DNA of 64,000 bases, taken from the NCBI RefSeq assembly GCF_907165205.1, contig NC_058191.1, positions 11,162,501 through 11,226,500 of the forward strand. The letters are read 5' to 3'. Every line of letters starts with the position of its first letter. The stretch's first letter is position 1. Source of the stretch: Coccinella septempunctata. Its lineage: Eukaryota > Arthropoda > Insecta > Coleoptera > Coccinellidae. A model generated the notes under the pieces. It saw only the letters and a list, made by a program, of their open reading frames with translations. It was not told the DNA's origin and ran no database searches. Position numbers and translations under genes: made by a program. Below, in pieces: positions 10,993-21,000 of the stretch.

Positions 10993-11787
10993 CTTGCTCA
11001 CCAATGCCGTCTTTGAATACATTTGGAGAAGCATCTTTCTTCAACCTTGATCCAAATCTCATTTCTTTAGGAAAATGCTCACTGCATACCGTTCTTTTGT
11101 GAAGAACTTCTGGCTTTTCAACAATCCATTTAGACCTTCCTATTTCTGGAAGCCATATGATTTGTCCGGAAAGAAATTATAAAATACTAGCTGACCCGGC
11201 AAACCTAGTTTTGCCATTTAAATTATCTCTAGGGTAGATAATAATAACGAACTCATCATTTTAAATTTTCGATTTACTCGATATAACTTAACTTTTTGTC
11301 CAAATGTCGAAAACCTATAAGTACTCTATGATTGCTCGATTGGTCGTAAGAAAAAGGAATGCCTTTTTTCTGTTCTGTACAATTTTTTGTGTGAATATTT
11401 TGTTATATAAACCTTGCCCTAACAATAATAAACACAACAAAAAAAGAATTGTCCAATTTGGTGCGATCGTTTGAACAATACAGCATTTTGAAGTAAACCA
11501 TAGATCCTCTTTTATTAATATAGATTTGACCTGATAATATTACGAAAAGTACAAAATTATCTACGATAGCATTAACACGTGCCTATAGAGAAGTATCAAA
11601 GAGGAATCTTTGGTAGGATCTCCATAGTTTAATAAGGTTTCCCTAGAACATAATATATAATAAACAAGAGCCTATACAATAATAATACCACTTACCTGTA
11701 ATTGTCGGTGGGTATAGCAAAGAAACTAAGTTTAGGTTTCTTAGAACTATTGTTTTTACAATTATACACGCTACAAATGTTGACCAT
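10993..11787 (-). pseudogene. P-element transposase, THAP DNA-binding exons
   Basis: Exon 1 (11787 to 11696) reads MVNICSVYNCKNNSSKKPK and LSFFAIPTDNY, then a GTAAGT donor. This is the N-terminal half of a THAP zinc finger (C-x4-C, F-x-x-P). A later exon ending at 10993 before a GTATGT donor reads EIGRSKWIVEKPEVLHKRTV then CSEHF, which supplies the third Cys and the His. The THAP fold binds the transposon ends in P elements. The sequence between the two halves is disrupted by the Helitron at 11187-11524, so the exact exon 2 start is uncertain. Confidence 0.82.
11187..11524 (-). mobile_element. Non-autonomous Helitron nested in the P element
   Basis: Read on the minus strand it begins TCTATATTAATAAAAGAGG and ends with a GCCGGGTCAGCTAG-type terminus (plus strand CTAGCTGACCCGGCAAAC at 11187). 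Ends of 5'-TC and CTAG-3', insertion between A (11186) and T (11525) and no target duplication fit Helitrons. The terminus matches the element at 33692-33917. No Rep/helicase coding. The 5' edge is less certain than the 3' edge. Confidence 0.7.
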
Positions 11788-12493
11788 TTTGCAAGAAATA
11801 AATTGAATAACTCTGAAACCAATACGAATCAAGATAGAAGATAGAATTTTCACTTCGACAAACGTTCAACGGGGATATTCAACTGAATTTGAGGTTAGAC
11901 GCACCGATGTATGCGCGAGTCCGAAATGGAGTAAAGAAATCAACGGAGTGCGACTACTGGTGGGTGTCTTTACTGTGGTAGATTGTGGATTTATTATTTC
12001 ATCATATGATGCTGACAACTACAAGGAATTTGCGTCTTCAAAGTAGCATCTTATGACAAGGGACCTCATGGTCGTTAGTACTCACGTCGTTTATTCTCAA
12101 CCGAAAACGACGATTCCTCACGGTGGTTTACGAGCTCACATAAACGGAGTCCGCATAATTGCTGGGGTTCTTGATGAACGGCTCCCCGGAGGGGTAATTA
12201 GACCAGGGCCTTTCGCCTTCGGTTCAAAAGTCCCGTCTCATATAGCGCAGGCCTTATCCCCGAACTTCTAGTTCCTTTGTGCCGTCGCTGTTTCTTGCGT
12301 CTGGATACTTGGACGAGTTAGAACGCCGGATGCTGCGATATCACAACGAGATATCCTGGAATTAACTGCAAACAATCCAGTGTTTCTTGATAATCTTCGC
12401 CGGGAAATTATTGCTTTGTACCTGGTAACGGATGGATCCTGTGACTTGCCAAATACGGCATCAGAGAATTTAGCAGGAGTGTTAGATTCCTGA

Positions 12494-13092
12494 GCTTCTA
12501 GAGCAAGTTATTCATTCTAACAATTCTAATGAATCTTGGAATATTTCCAATAAACAATTAACGTTTGGGTCTTGGAGATAGTTGGTAGCTTATAAGAACG
12601 AAAATCTTCTCTGTAGTCGAGCCAAAATTGGTTAATACATTCTTCAAAGTATACTTTATAAGTAATCCATCATATGAATTCCTACGAACAAGTTCTGAAG
12701 TTCGCAATCATAATTTTGGCTTGGGTGATTTTCTTTGTAATATTGTTTCTAGGAATGGGATTGTTATCAATCTTCCTAGAGGTATGTATTAAGTGATGAG
12801 AAATTCTTGGTCAAATTCGAATATGTCAGTCCGTCCGTCCATAAACAGTTTTCAAGACTCTTCAATCGTAAAGCTTCTTTCAGCTACTCATTTTAGTGGA
12901 AGTAAGAGGAGCTTCAAAATCAAAGTGACTTAGAAAATAATCATGAAACAGGCTGTAACTTTCAAAGGAAAAGAGCTAGGTACTTAACCTTCAAGATTGC
13001 ATAGCCTACTTTACGACAAGATTTTTAGCTCAAGTTAGTTGAGGCGTTCTGTGACGAAACAATGAACAAAATCTGTAGGTATTTTTGGATAT
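12494..13092. other. Non-coding AT-rich stretch
   Basis: No gene, RNA or repeat recognised between the coding relic and the following MITE. Confidence 0.5.
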
Positions 13093-13093
13093 A

Positions 13094-13640
13094 CAGGGTG
13101 ATTCATAACTATTGGGACATAGGTTTAGGGCAGATTGTTTGGACCATAATATGGCGATAGGACCAAAATAAATATACCTCAATAAAATATTGCTGTGGAA
13201 AAAGATAGAGGGCTTTAAAGTTGAATTTTTTTTCGTTTCTTGCTAATAATTTCACTGTATATTTTTCATCCGTTTTTAAGAAAAATACAATTGAACAGTT
13301 CAGAGCATGGGAAGGGGATTTGAAGTAACGATTTATTTATTTTATTCATTTATTTCGACGATAAATCATAATTAAAAACAATGTAACATAAAAAGAATAA
13401 ACTTAAATTAAATGTTCTACGTGGCCTCCTCCGACTTCTATGCCTTTTCTTATTATTTCAATAAAGGACTTTCGAACTTCGAAGAAAATATTATTCTATT
13501 CCCTCATGAAAAATTCAACTTTAACGCCCTCTATCTTTTTCCACAGCAATATTTTATTGAGGTATATTTGGTCCTATCGCCATATTTTGGTCCAAACAAT
13601 CTGCCCTTAGCCTATGTTCCAATAGTTATGAATCACCCTG
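13094..13640. mobile_element. 547-bp MITE with long inverted arms
   Basis: Starts CAGGGTGATTCATAACTATT and ends with its complement. The arms run about 150 bp each (GGCGATAGGACCAAAATA, then a GCCCTCTATCTTTTTCC block). TA flanks lie at 13092-13093 and 13641-13642, so it is of Tc1/mariner type. No transposase. A diverged arm of the same family (GAAATATTGCTGAGGGAAAA) lies at 24195-24290. Confidence 0.9.
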
Positions 13641-13759
13641 TATGTATTAAGAAAATTAATACAACCCTAATAGCACAAAGTAGTCCTATGGACATCCATA
13701 GGAGGTCCTCTTCGGACATTACGAACATCCATGGGACGTCCATTTCTGGTACAATGGAC

Positions 13760-15294
13760 CAGGCCCGGATCTAGGGGGGGGCAAGCGGGGCGCTTGCCCC
13801 GGGCGCCAGCTCAAGGGGGCGCCAAAATCAACCAGAGGTTAAAATTTTTTTACTTTTGATTTTCTCGTAAAAAATCAATTTCCTAGTGCTAAAATGGAAA
13901 GTGTAGAATGGAAACATGATAAACCATCACTATGCCTAAAATCTTTAAAATCAATGAGGGATCAATTAACTGCATATTATTCAGTCATCTACGAATGACC
14001 GCCACACTTGGGTGAAAAAGGTTGAAAGATCTGATATGTTCACACTGCGTCCAGCAGTAATTTCTTTGCCTGTCGACTCATCGCCTTCTCATCTGGAACT
14101 AAGGGCCAAAATTTCCGATTTTCTATAGACCATAACTTAAAAACTAATCCTTTCAGCATAATTCTATTTGCATATTCGTAATCTATGCCTTAGTAAAAAC
14201 ACCAATTTTGGTGGAAATCAGTGAGATTGAAATTTTTTCAAATTTTCCATAGATGTAGGTACAGAGTTTTTCACCATAATTTGAGCCCCCCTTTAACTTT
14301 GTTACTAAGAGAGGTACAAAAAATAATTGTTTTATACAAAAGTTTCACGAAATGGAGTGTTTTAAAATGTTTTCACAAAATGAAATATATACAGAGTGGG
14401 CGATTTTTTGAAGAATATTTTTGGTCTCCGATCAAAACCGAATTCATTCTGTACACTGATTCGAGGGCGTAGAACACGAATATGCAAACAGATTTTCAAA
14501 AAAAAAAACATTTTTCAAGTTATGGTCGATGGAAAATCGGAAATTTTGGACCTTCGCGGAAAAATTCATAAAATCTGAACTGTTCGTGATAGATGAATGA
14601 AGTGTGGTTTTTTATATTCGCAAAGAACCAATTCATCACAAAAAAAAACAGCATATGACTAGTGCCTTTTTTCTAGCTGCTACAGCTCTTCAAAGTTGAC
14701 CAATATTTCCGAAATTTTGCACTAAAAGTGATTTATTCCTCAAAATACTGATCCTCCAAAAATCTAATTGCATATTCGTGATCTACGACCTTGAATTAAT
14801 ATGTAAAATGATCCGGGTCGACATATGTAGCTAAAAAAATAAATTTTTGTTCGGAATAATTTCGTTCATGAAGCGCGGGTAAAAACGATAGACGAGGGCG
14901 GGTTGTAAACGACATTCTTGTAAATACAAACTTTTTTATTTTTCGCACGATTACAATCCGAGTCATTTTTTTTACTAATTCGAGGTCGTAGATTACGAAT
15001 ATGCAATTTTTGGGAGTATTTTGGGAAAAGAATAACTTTTAAAGGAATAATGAGAAAAAATATGTTTTGATGGAACAATGGGAAAAAAATAAGAGTGATT
15101 TTTTTCCCAAAGTACTCATCTTAGGAAAAATCTAATTGCATAATCTATACCACCTCGAACTAGTGAAAAAAATAACTCGGGTTGAAAGCGATGACGAATA
15201 TGCAATTAGATTTTTCCTACGAACCTTAGAAGGGGGGGGGGGGCGCCATCATGAATTTTTGCCCCGGTCAGAAAAAATCGTAGATCCGGGCCTG
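13760..15294. mobile_element. Non-autonomous hAT element
   Basis: A 1535-bp element with ends CAGGCCCGGATCTA / TAGATCCGGGCCTG and an exact 8-bp duplication CAATGGAC (13752-13759, 15295-15302), the hAT signature. It is inserted in the GGAC/GTCC repeat element. Just inside the left end are a G-run and two GGCGCC blocks; a longer G-run sits near the right end. The interior has no transposase. It holds about six copies, in both orientations, of a motif like TTGCATATTCGTAATCTACG (near 14166, 14460, 14765, 14980, 15130, 15195). Confidence 0.92.
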
Positions 15295-15409
15295 CAATGG
15301 ACGTTCTATGGACATCCGAGGGACGTACAAATGTCACAACTTTGAACCGAATTCGGACGTCCATCGCGGACGTCCAATGGATATCCCGTTGGGACCATCA
15401 TTAGCTATC

Positions 15410-15645
15410 TCAACGGTACAAAAAATTACCACGACGTTGGCTGTCCTATCTATTACAATTTTAATATCCTAGAACCCAATGTCTTACACTCAGACGCAGA
15501 TGGTATTTTCTGCGTTGTTCCCATTTCCATCCATACTTACTAGAAAGTTTTTACACTTGGCCCGGATTCGAACTCACGAATACTTGGGGACATCGTATTA
15601 CTGAGCTCTCGCTGCAACCGTCCTAGCTACTGAGACCATACGATA
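15410..15645 (-). mobile_element. tRNA-derived SINE
   Basis: On the minus strand a tRNA-like head has an A-box-like TAGCTAGGACGG (15619-15630) and a perfect B box GTTCGAATC (15565-15573), spaced as in a pol III internal promoter. About 150 bp of non-tRNA tail follow. The head does not fold into a clean tRNA with acceptor pairing, so I call a SINE and not a tRNA gene. Its 3' edge is not sharply defined. Confidence 0.65.
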
Positions 15646-15914
15646 TACCTACTTGTAGGAACATATTCATTATATTGTTAACTGATTTATGGAATAGTAG
15701 TCGATCAATACAGAAATACCATATAATAAGAACTAAAGTCTTAAAACTCAAACATAGATTATTTTATAATAGTAATCACTCAAGTATTTAGTCTTCGTTC
15801 ATCATAACGTTATACATAATATAATATCCATGAGATATTCATATACTGCAAAGCGGAAAAGAAGGAGTTTAGTGAAAAATAATATTAAATTTTGGTGTTC
15901 ATTGATATACATGT

Positions 15915-16440
15915 ATGTATTATTTGGTTCATATTACGGACTCCTAGTGAATATCCGGTAAGGACATTCAAAAGATGTCCCTACCGGATATCCACTAGGT
16001 GTCCGTGATGGACGTTATACGGACCATGTAACTTATACACGTTATTTGGTCCATATTACGTCCCTTACGGACTCCTTGTGAATATCCAGTATGGACATTC
16101 AAAAGATGTCCCTACCGGATATGCAATAGGTGTCCGTCATGGACGTTATACGGACCATGTAATATATACATGTTATTTGGTCCATATTACGTCCATTACG
16201 GACTCCTAGTGAATATCCGGTATGGACATTCAGAAGATGTCCCTACCGGATATCCAATAGGTGTCCGTCATGGACGTTATACGGACCATGTAATATATAC
16301 ATATTATTTGGTCCATATTACGTCCATTACGGACTCCTAGTGAATATCAGGTGAGGACATTCGAAAGATGTCCCTACCGGATATCCACTAGGTGTACGTG
16401 ATGGACGTTATACGGACCATGTAATATATATGTATAAGTT
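15915..16440. repeat. 131-bp tandem array of palindromic units
   Basis: Units start TATTTGGTCCATATTACG at 15921 (a 122-bp copy), 16043, 16174 and 16305, so the period is 131 bp. Each unit contains a near-palindrome pairing GGATATCC-type arms around a GGACATTC..AGATGTCC core, with the outer TTATACGGACCATGTAA. Degenerate versions continue to about 16740. Confidence 0.85.
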
Positions 16441-16767
16441 ATATGGTCCTTAATATGTTCATCACGGACACCTAATGGATATCCAGTAAGGACATATTTT
16501 TGACATTGCCTGTATTGAGTCGGTCAGGGACTATTTTGGAACTATATGATACGGTCATATAGTCCGTATTATGTCCATCACGGTCATCCAATGGATATCC
16601 GATACGGACATTGTACATAAATTGGACTAACAATGGATATCCATCTTGGACGTCCTAAAACTGTCCGGAAACGGACGTCCAAAGGACATACAAATCAAGT
16701 CCATGGACGTTCCGACGTTAAATGGACATGAATTGTACGTCCCATGGACGTTGTGTGCTATTAGGGA

Positions 16768-17506
16768 ACCTTGTGGAGGACAAGCAACTCTGTGAGAGTA
16801 CAATTATTATTGAATGGGAGACCGATCTGATTACTAATTTTAACAAGTTGCTGTCTTAGTCTTTTGGGATATCTTTTACCAACATTACTTTTCTGTTGAA
16901 AATTAATTTTTTCAACTTACATTTTCTGTAAGGTCTTTTATCTTCCTCTCATTTATAATGACGTTTTTTGGCCAGTTGCATATTATTTTTTTGTCGATCG
17001 TACATTCCTTTATGGAAGTAAGTGTACTCACCTGTTTGCTGATCGTTAGAAGTGTTACTGATATCCATCAGTATCACTATCCACTCTTGCTTATTATGAA
17101 CACTAATATTCAAACCACGATCCTAATTCGCTCGTAAGATCTAGCGAATTCTGTAAAAATGATTTAACAACCGCAAATGACACTTTTATTTTTCTTGAAC
17201 CGTTGATTCATGAAATGAGCTCTCGTACCTTGCCATATCAAAGTAATCATAGTGACGACAGTGGACTAAATGTGTCTGTGGACGAAAAATAGTTGACTTT
17301 TCATTCGGTAATCAGTATGTGGAATGTTTTTTTGAGGTTAACGAAAAAATTATTTGCTATATACGCCAGTGATTATCAATTATGGCAGATAAGAAGTTAC
17401 GATTTGTTGACTAACGCTAATTAACCAATACCATATAAAGACCTCCCTTCAGACTTTTTTTATCGTTCTTCATTTTATTTAACTATCGAGTTTCGCTAAT
17501 CTTGTT
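16768..17506. other. AT-rich non-coding stretch
   Basis: No recognisable gene or repeat boundaries. Confidence 0.45.
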
Positions 17507-18175
17507 CAGTGTGAACAAAACTGGTGATTGATACCTGAACTACCACTTTTTAACTTTCAGATATAGAGGAATGGACATTGCGATTATGAGTCAAAATTGG
17601 CATTTTGGCTATTTCAACTTCGGTCATTATCTCCGTTTCGTTTCTGTTCTAGTTATGAACTTGAAAACATGAAAATAATGGTTGAATGACGAAAGTACTA
17701 AGTACAACAGGTCATGCATATATCATCCGTGGCTTGAGTACTTTGATTTTCACATATACAAACTATATTTTAAATTATATCTGTAATATGGGGTAATATG
17801 GATAATATACGGTATGTTATAAATTTTCTTATCATTAAAGAAGAGTTGATTCTTTTGTGTCATTATGAACCATTAGCGCAACTAGAGGTGGGACTGGGCC
17901 ATCCCTAAGCTTCGAAAAGCTAACTGATCGTGCCTTGCTAATACCTTGAAAAAAACATTTTTGGTGCTACATCCAATAGGCATGCAGCTATGTGTGCCCT
18001 CTCCATAACCTGCTGATGTTATTGCGAATTGCTATCAAAAAAGTGTCTGTATACCTAATGATTTTGCTTCAAGCTCATATTACAAACAGAAACGGAAATA
18101 ATGACAAAGGTAAATTTTTACTCATAACTGGACAATAAAGTTGCCAATCGGGTATCAAAAATTTTGCTCACCCTG
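17507..18175. mobile_element. Foldback MITE, diverged relative of 57713-58473
   Basis: The right end GCTCACCCTG (followed by TA) and the left end CAGTGTGAACAAAACT are the decayed termini of the palindromic family seen better at 57.7 kb. Shared internal blocks include GATACCTGAACTACCAC, TCATTATCTCCGTTTC and, inverted, AACAGAAACGGAAATAATGA. The left TA is lost, so the left edge is approximate. Confidence 0.75.
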
Positions 18176-18183
18176 TACAAATC

Positions 18184-18822
18184 GGGTCCGTGAAGTTAGC
18201 GAAAAGTTGAAAGCACTTATTCTGAAACTATGTCAAATATTTAGTGCCTAATTAGTGCCTATTAGTGCCGCATGATTCTTTGACAGCACCATTGTAGGTT
18301 TTGAGAAAATGATAATTAAAGTTCTTGTTGCTGACGTCACGCTCAGCACCAACAATTTCAAATAACCATGAAATTAGAATACCAATATTTAGCGCTTAGT
18401 GCTTTTTGGAACCAATTAAAAAAATGAATGGTTTTCATAATATCACAGATTATTTCCTTTGGTGCTGACTTCACGCTATGCACCAACATATTGGAATTTC
18501 GTGAGAATTTTTGTTGCAATAATTAGTGCCTAATTAGCTCATATTAGTGCCGTTAAAACGGGTGCGATATCATTTTTAGTTTTACAGTAATTGCCTGATG
18601 CTTTTTGAGCAAGTGTGCAGTTAGCGAAAAGTTGGAAGCACTAATTCTGAAACTACGTCAAATATTTAGTGACTCATTAGTGCCAATTAGTGCCGTATAA
18701 ATCTTTGACAGTACCATTGTAGTTTTTGAGTTACACGAAATTATCTGTTTTGATACCGCGTAGCCATCTATGACATAGTTTCAGAATTAGTGCTTTCAAC
18801 TTCTCGCTAACTTCACGGACCC
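18184..18822. mobile_element. MULE-like MITE with 9-bp duplication
   Basis: Inverted ends GGGTCCGTGAAGTTAGCGA match over about 52 bp with few differences. The 9-mer GTACAAATC flanks it at 18175-18183 and 18823-18831; 9-bp duplications and GGG ends are typical of Mutator-like elements. Inside are three copies of a block like TTAGTGCCTAATTAGTGCC and two of TGCTGACGTCACGCT..GCACCAAC. It is inserted at the edge of the preceding MITE. No coding. Confidence 0.88.
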
Positions 18823-18831
18823 GTACAAATC

Positions 18832-19815
18832 GAAGCCTTATCCTTTATGCAACAAAAATATTAATACGAGAATTGATTATTGCAATCATGAAAAGTTTCA
18901 TCGAACCATAAAATCTTTCGATGTTATCGAAATACTCTATCTATGTCAACAAAGCATACTACGTTGGTTCCAACCCGTCCCATGGAGTCCGTCCCGTCAA
19001 GGGTAAAGAAACAACGGCCATTTAATCGAGTGCTAGCGACTAATTCGGCGCGGTCCCAAAACATACCTAGTGACTCCGAAATCCAAATCTAAATCCCCGG
19101 GTGACGATGCCCGGCTACGCGAACACTGAGAAAGAGCAAATGTTCGTCAGGGTCGGGGATTACAACGATAGAGAGTGCGACTCCCCGAATTTCTTGGGAT
19201 TTGAATAGATATTCGTGGGCCACATGGCTAAGTCCCCGGATTCCCACGCAGCCTTTCCCGCAGGTTCTCCCCCTGCCCCGGAAACGAACTGTTAAATTAA
19301 ATACAATATACATTTTAAATTGTATCCGGTTGCACTTTCTGGAATAATGGAATATGAGAGGTGGAATAATGCGACGGCACCATCTTTAATTCTGCTACTC
19401 CCGAGGTGCTGAATTAATTATTTCCAGGATGGAAAAACTTGGAGATTCTCGCTAAGAAGTGTTATCTGAGAAAGGACCGAAAGCGGGTTCAACGAAGAAT
19501 TCCTCTTACCATGAACAATGATGATCATTCCATTTTCCATCTCCGAATATGGCAAAAGATCTCCGTTCTTTTTAATTGCGAACATTCTGTATACCAAATG
19601 AACGAAATTACCTCGGAATATAAATCGACCAGTGCAACAGGCACGAAGCATTATCTTCTTATATTTTCGAAAACGAAAGGCATATTCTTTCATCTGGAAA
19701 TTCGCACTGGTTCAACTTTATCTGCCGAATGTGTATCTGAAATACACTCATCGGCAAAATAATAAATACAGTTGAAGGTAGATTAACGCCGAAAGGCAAT
19801 GAAGGATATCAAAAT
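18832..19815. other. Non-coding stretch with a GC-rich island (about 18960-19290)
   Basis: The island is clearly GC-richer than its surroundings and contains CCCCGGGTGACGATGCCCGG and repeated TCCCCG. A minus-strand frame (19313-19089, 74 codons) crosses it but shows no known domain. It could be a conserved non-coding element or a lost exon; I cannot decide. Confidence 0.35.
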
Positions 19816-19839
19816 AAGTCGGACTGGCAGAAATCTATA

Positions 19840-21000
19840 ATACAATTTCAGTATACCATAGATATTCAAAGCCCTGGTTGAAGACATAGTCAATAGTCTC
19901 CTAGCACTATTCCGCGAGATCTGGGAACAAGGAGATGTGCCACAAGACTTCAGAGACGCTTTAGTTATCAACCTCTTTAAGAACAAAGGCGATACGTCAC
20001 ATTGCAACAATTACAGGGGCGTATCGTTGCTTAGTGTGGCCGGTAAAATTCTCTCGAAGAATGCTAATCGTCGTATTCCACTCTTAAAAAGACTATAACC
20101 TAAATCCCAGTGCAGCTTTCGACCAAATCGAGGTACAGTGGACCTAATTTTTACACTGCGGCAGCTACAAGAGAAGGCCCGTGAACAATAATCAAGGATC
20201 TATACGGCCTACATCGATTTAAGTAATGCCTTCGACTCGGTGAATCGGAGAGCGACCATTTCTTAACCAACTCTGGAATAGAACAAGACTGCGTGTTAGC
20301 GCCTTCACTCTTCAATATTTTCGCCATAGCTGTCTCGATAATTGCTGACATGAGTATGCCTGTAAGAGGTATTGAAATAAGATTCAGATTTGATGGAGAC
20401 CTGTTATTAATCTGATGCGCCTCAGAGCAAAAACCCGTACGAAGTTTATCACGGAACTTCAATATGCAGACGACTAAACACTTATCGCTAGCAGCTCAGA
20501 GGATCTACAGAAAATGTTGGACACCTATAAATATATATACGAAGCCTTAGGCCTAACACTCAATATCGACAAAACCAAAATCCTGGTTAGTCCACCAGAA
20601 CGCCTTCAAACAGATATCAGCCTGGAAAATGAAACTCTAGAACAGGTCGAGCTGTTCAAATACTTGGGAAGCTTCATAAATACTAGGGCTAACCTGAACA
20701 AGAAACAACAACACAACCGTATCAATTCAGCATCACGGGCATTCTGGAAGATTAAGGAGAGTATTTCAAAATCACGACCTCAATCTGAAGACCAAGACAG
20801 CTCTTTACAAAGCATTCGTCCTCCCAACGCTACTTTACGGAAGGGAAAGCTGAACGCCCTACAGGCGACATATTAAAGAGCTTGAACAAACGCAACAACG
20901 TCATCTAAGACAAATAACGTACATCAGAATATTCCACAAAGTTTCGAATGCAGAAGTCTTGCAACGGGCGAGTTGTATAACAATTGGATTCTTTGTTAAA
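19840..21000 (+). pseudogene. Degenerate LINE reverse transcriptase
   Basis: Successive frames on the plus strand give FREIWEQGDVPQDFRDALVI then NLFKNKGDTSHCNNYRGVS and LLSVAGKIL (fingers region), TLRQLQEKAREQ, YTAYIDLSNAFDSVNR (palm motif with the first Asp), QYADD (20462, the catalytic box), LGLTLNIDKTKIL, LFKYLGSFI and a C-terminal IKELEQTQQRHLRQIT. It is broken by at least three frameshifts or stops. The style resembles RTE-type or related LINEs. No 3' tail is visible. A 20-bp match, TCGGACTGGCAGAAATCTA, flanks it at 19815 and 21187. Confidence 0.8.

Larger units (their letters stand above)
9374..11977 (-). mobile_element. P-element superfamily transposon
   Basis: A 2604-bp element with terminal inverted repeats of about 110 bp that start CACAGTA and share blocks such as GACACCCACCAGTAGTCGCA and TCGGTGCGT. 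The heptamer GTAGATT flanks it on both sides (9367-9373, 11978-11984); classic P elements make 8 bp. The minus strand carries a THAP-domain exon pair and a P-type transposase C-terminus, which together identify the superfamily. The central catalytic region is gone, and a Helitron is inserted inside. A near-copy of the terminus with a GACACCATGtctaCATGGTGTC palindrome lies at 9804-9838, reminiscent of the subterminal repeats of P elements. Confidence 0.88.
9298..12493 (+). pseudogene. Unidentified coding relic interrupted by a P element
   Basis: Two plus-strand stretches, 9298-9373 and 11978-12493, are in the same frame once the P element and one duplicated GTAGATT are discounted. Together they give roughly 190 codons with only two internal stops (TAG at 12044 and 12269) before TGA at 12491. 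The segment is GC-richer than its surroundings. Readable blocks include CSIDPKHSMSSVVDCG on the left and GVLDERLPGGVIRPGPF and DILELTANNPVFLDNLRREI on the right. I do not recognise the family. An endogenous viral or transposon-derived protein, or a host pseudogene, are all possible; I saw no retroelement hallmarks and no splice sites. The 5' end is bounded by a TAA at 9295. Confidence 0.55.
13665..16766. repeat. GGAC/GTCC palindromic-repeat element with short TIRs
   Basis: Opens with CCCTAATAGCACA (13665) and closes with the exact complement TGTGCTATTAGGG (16754-16766). Between them, apart from nested insertions, the DNA is dominated by GGACGTCC, GGACATCC and GGATATCC palindromes, including a 131-bp tandem array. 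Without the hAT element it is about 1.56 kb. I could not settle a target duplication (only AA is shared), so whether it is one mobile element or two satellite blocks is open. No protein coding. Confidence 0.55.

Noticed and set aside
15560..15635. tRNA gene on the minus strand
   Set aside because: Pol III boxes are present, but I could not pair an acceptor stem, and the sequence continues into a SINE-like tail.
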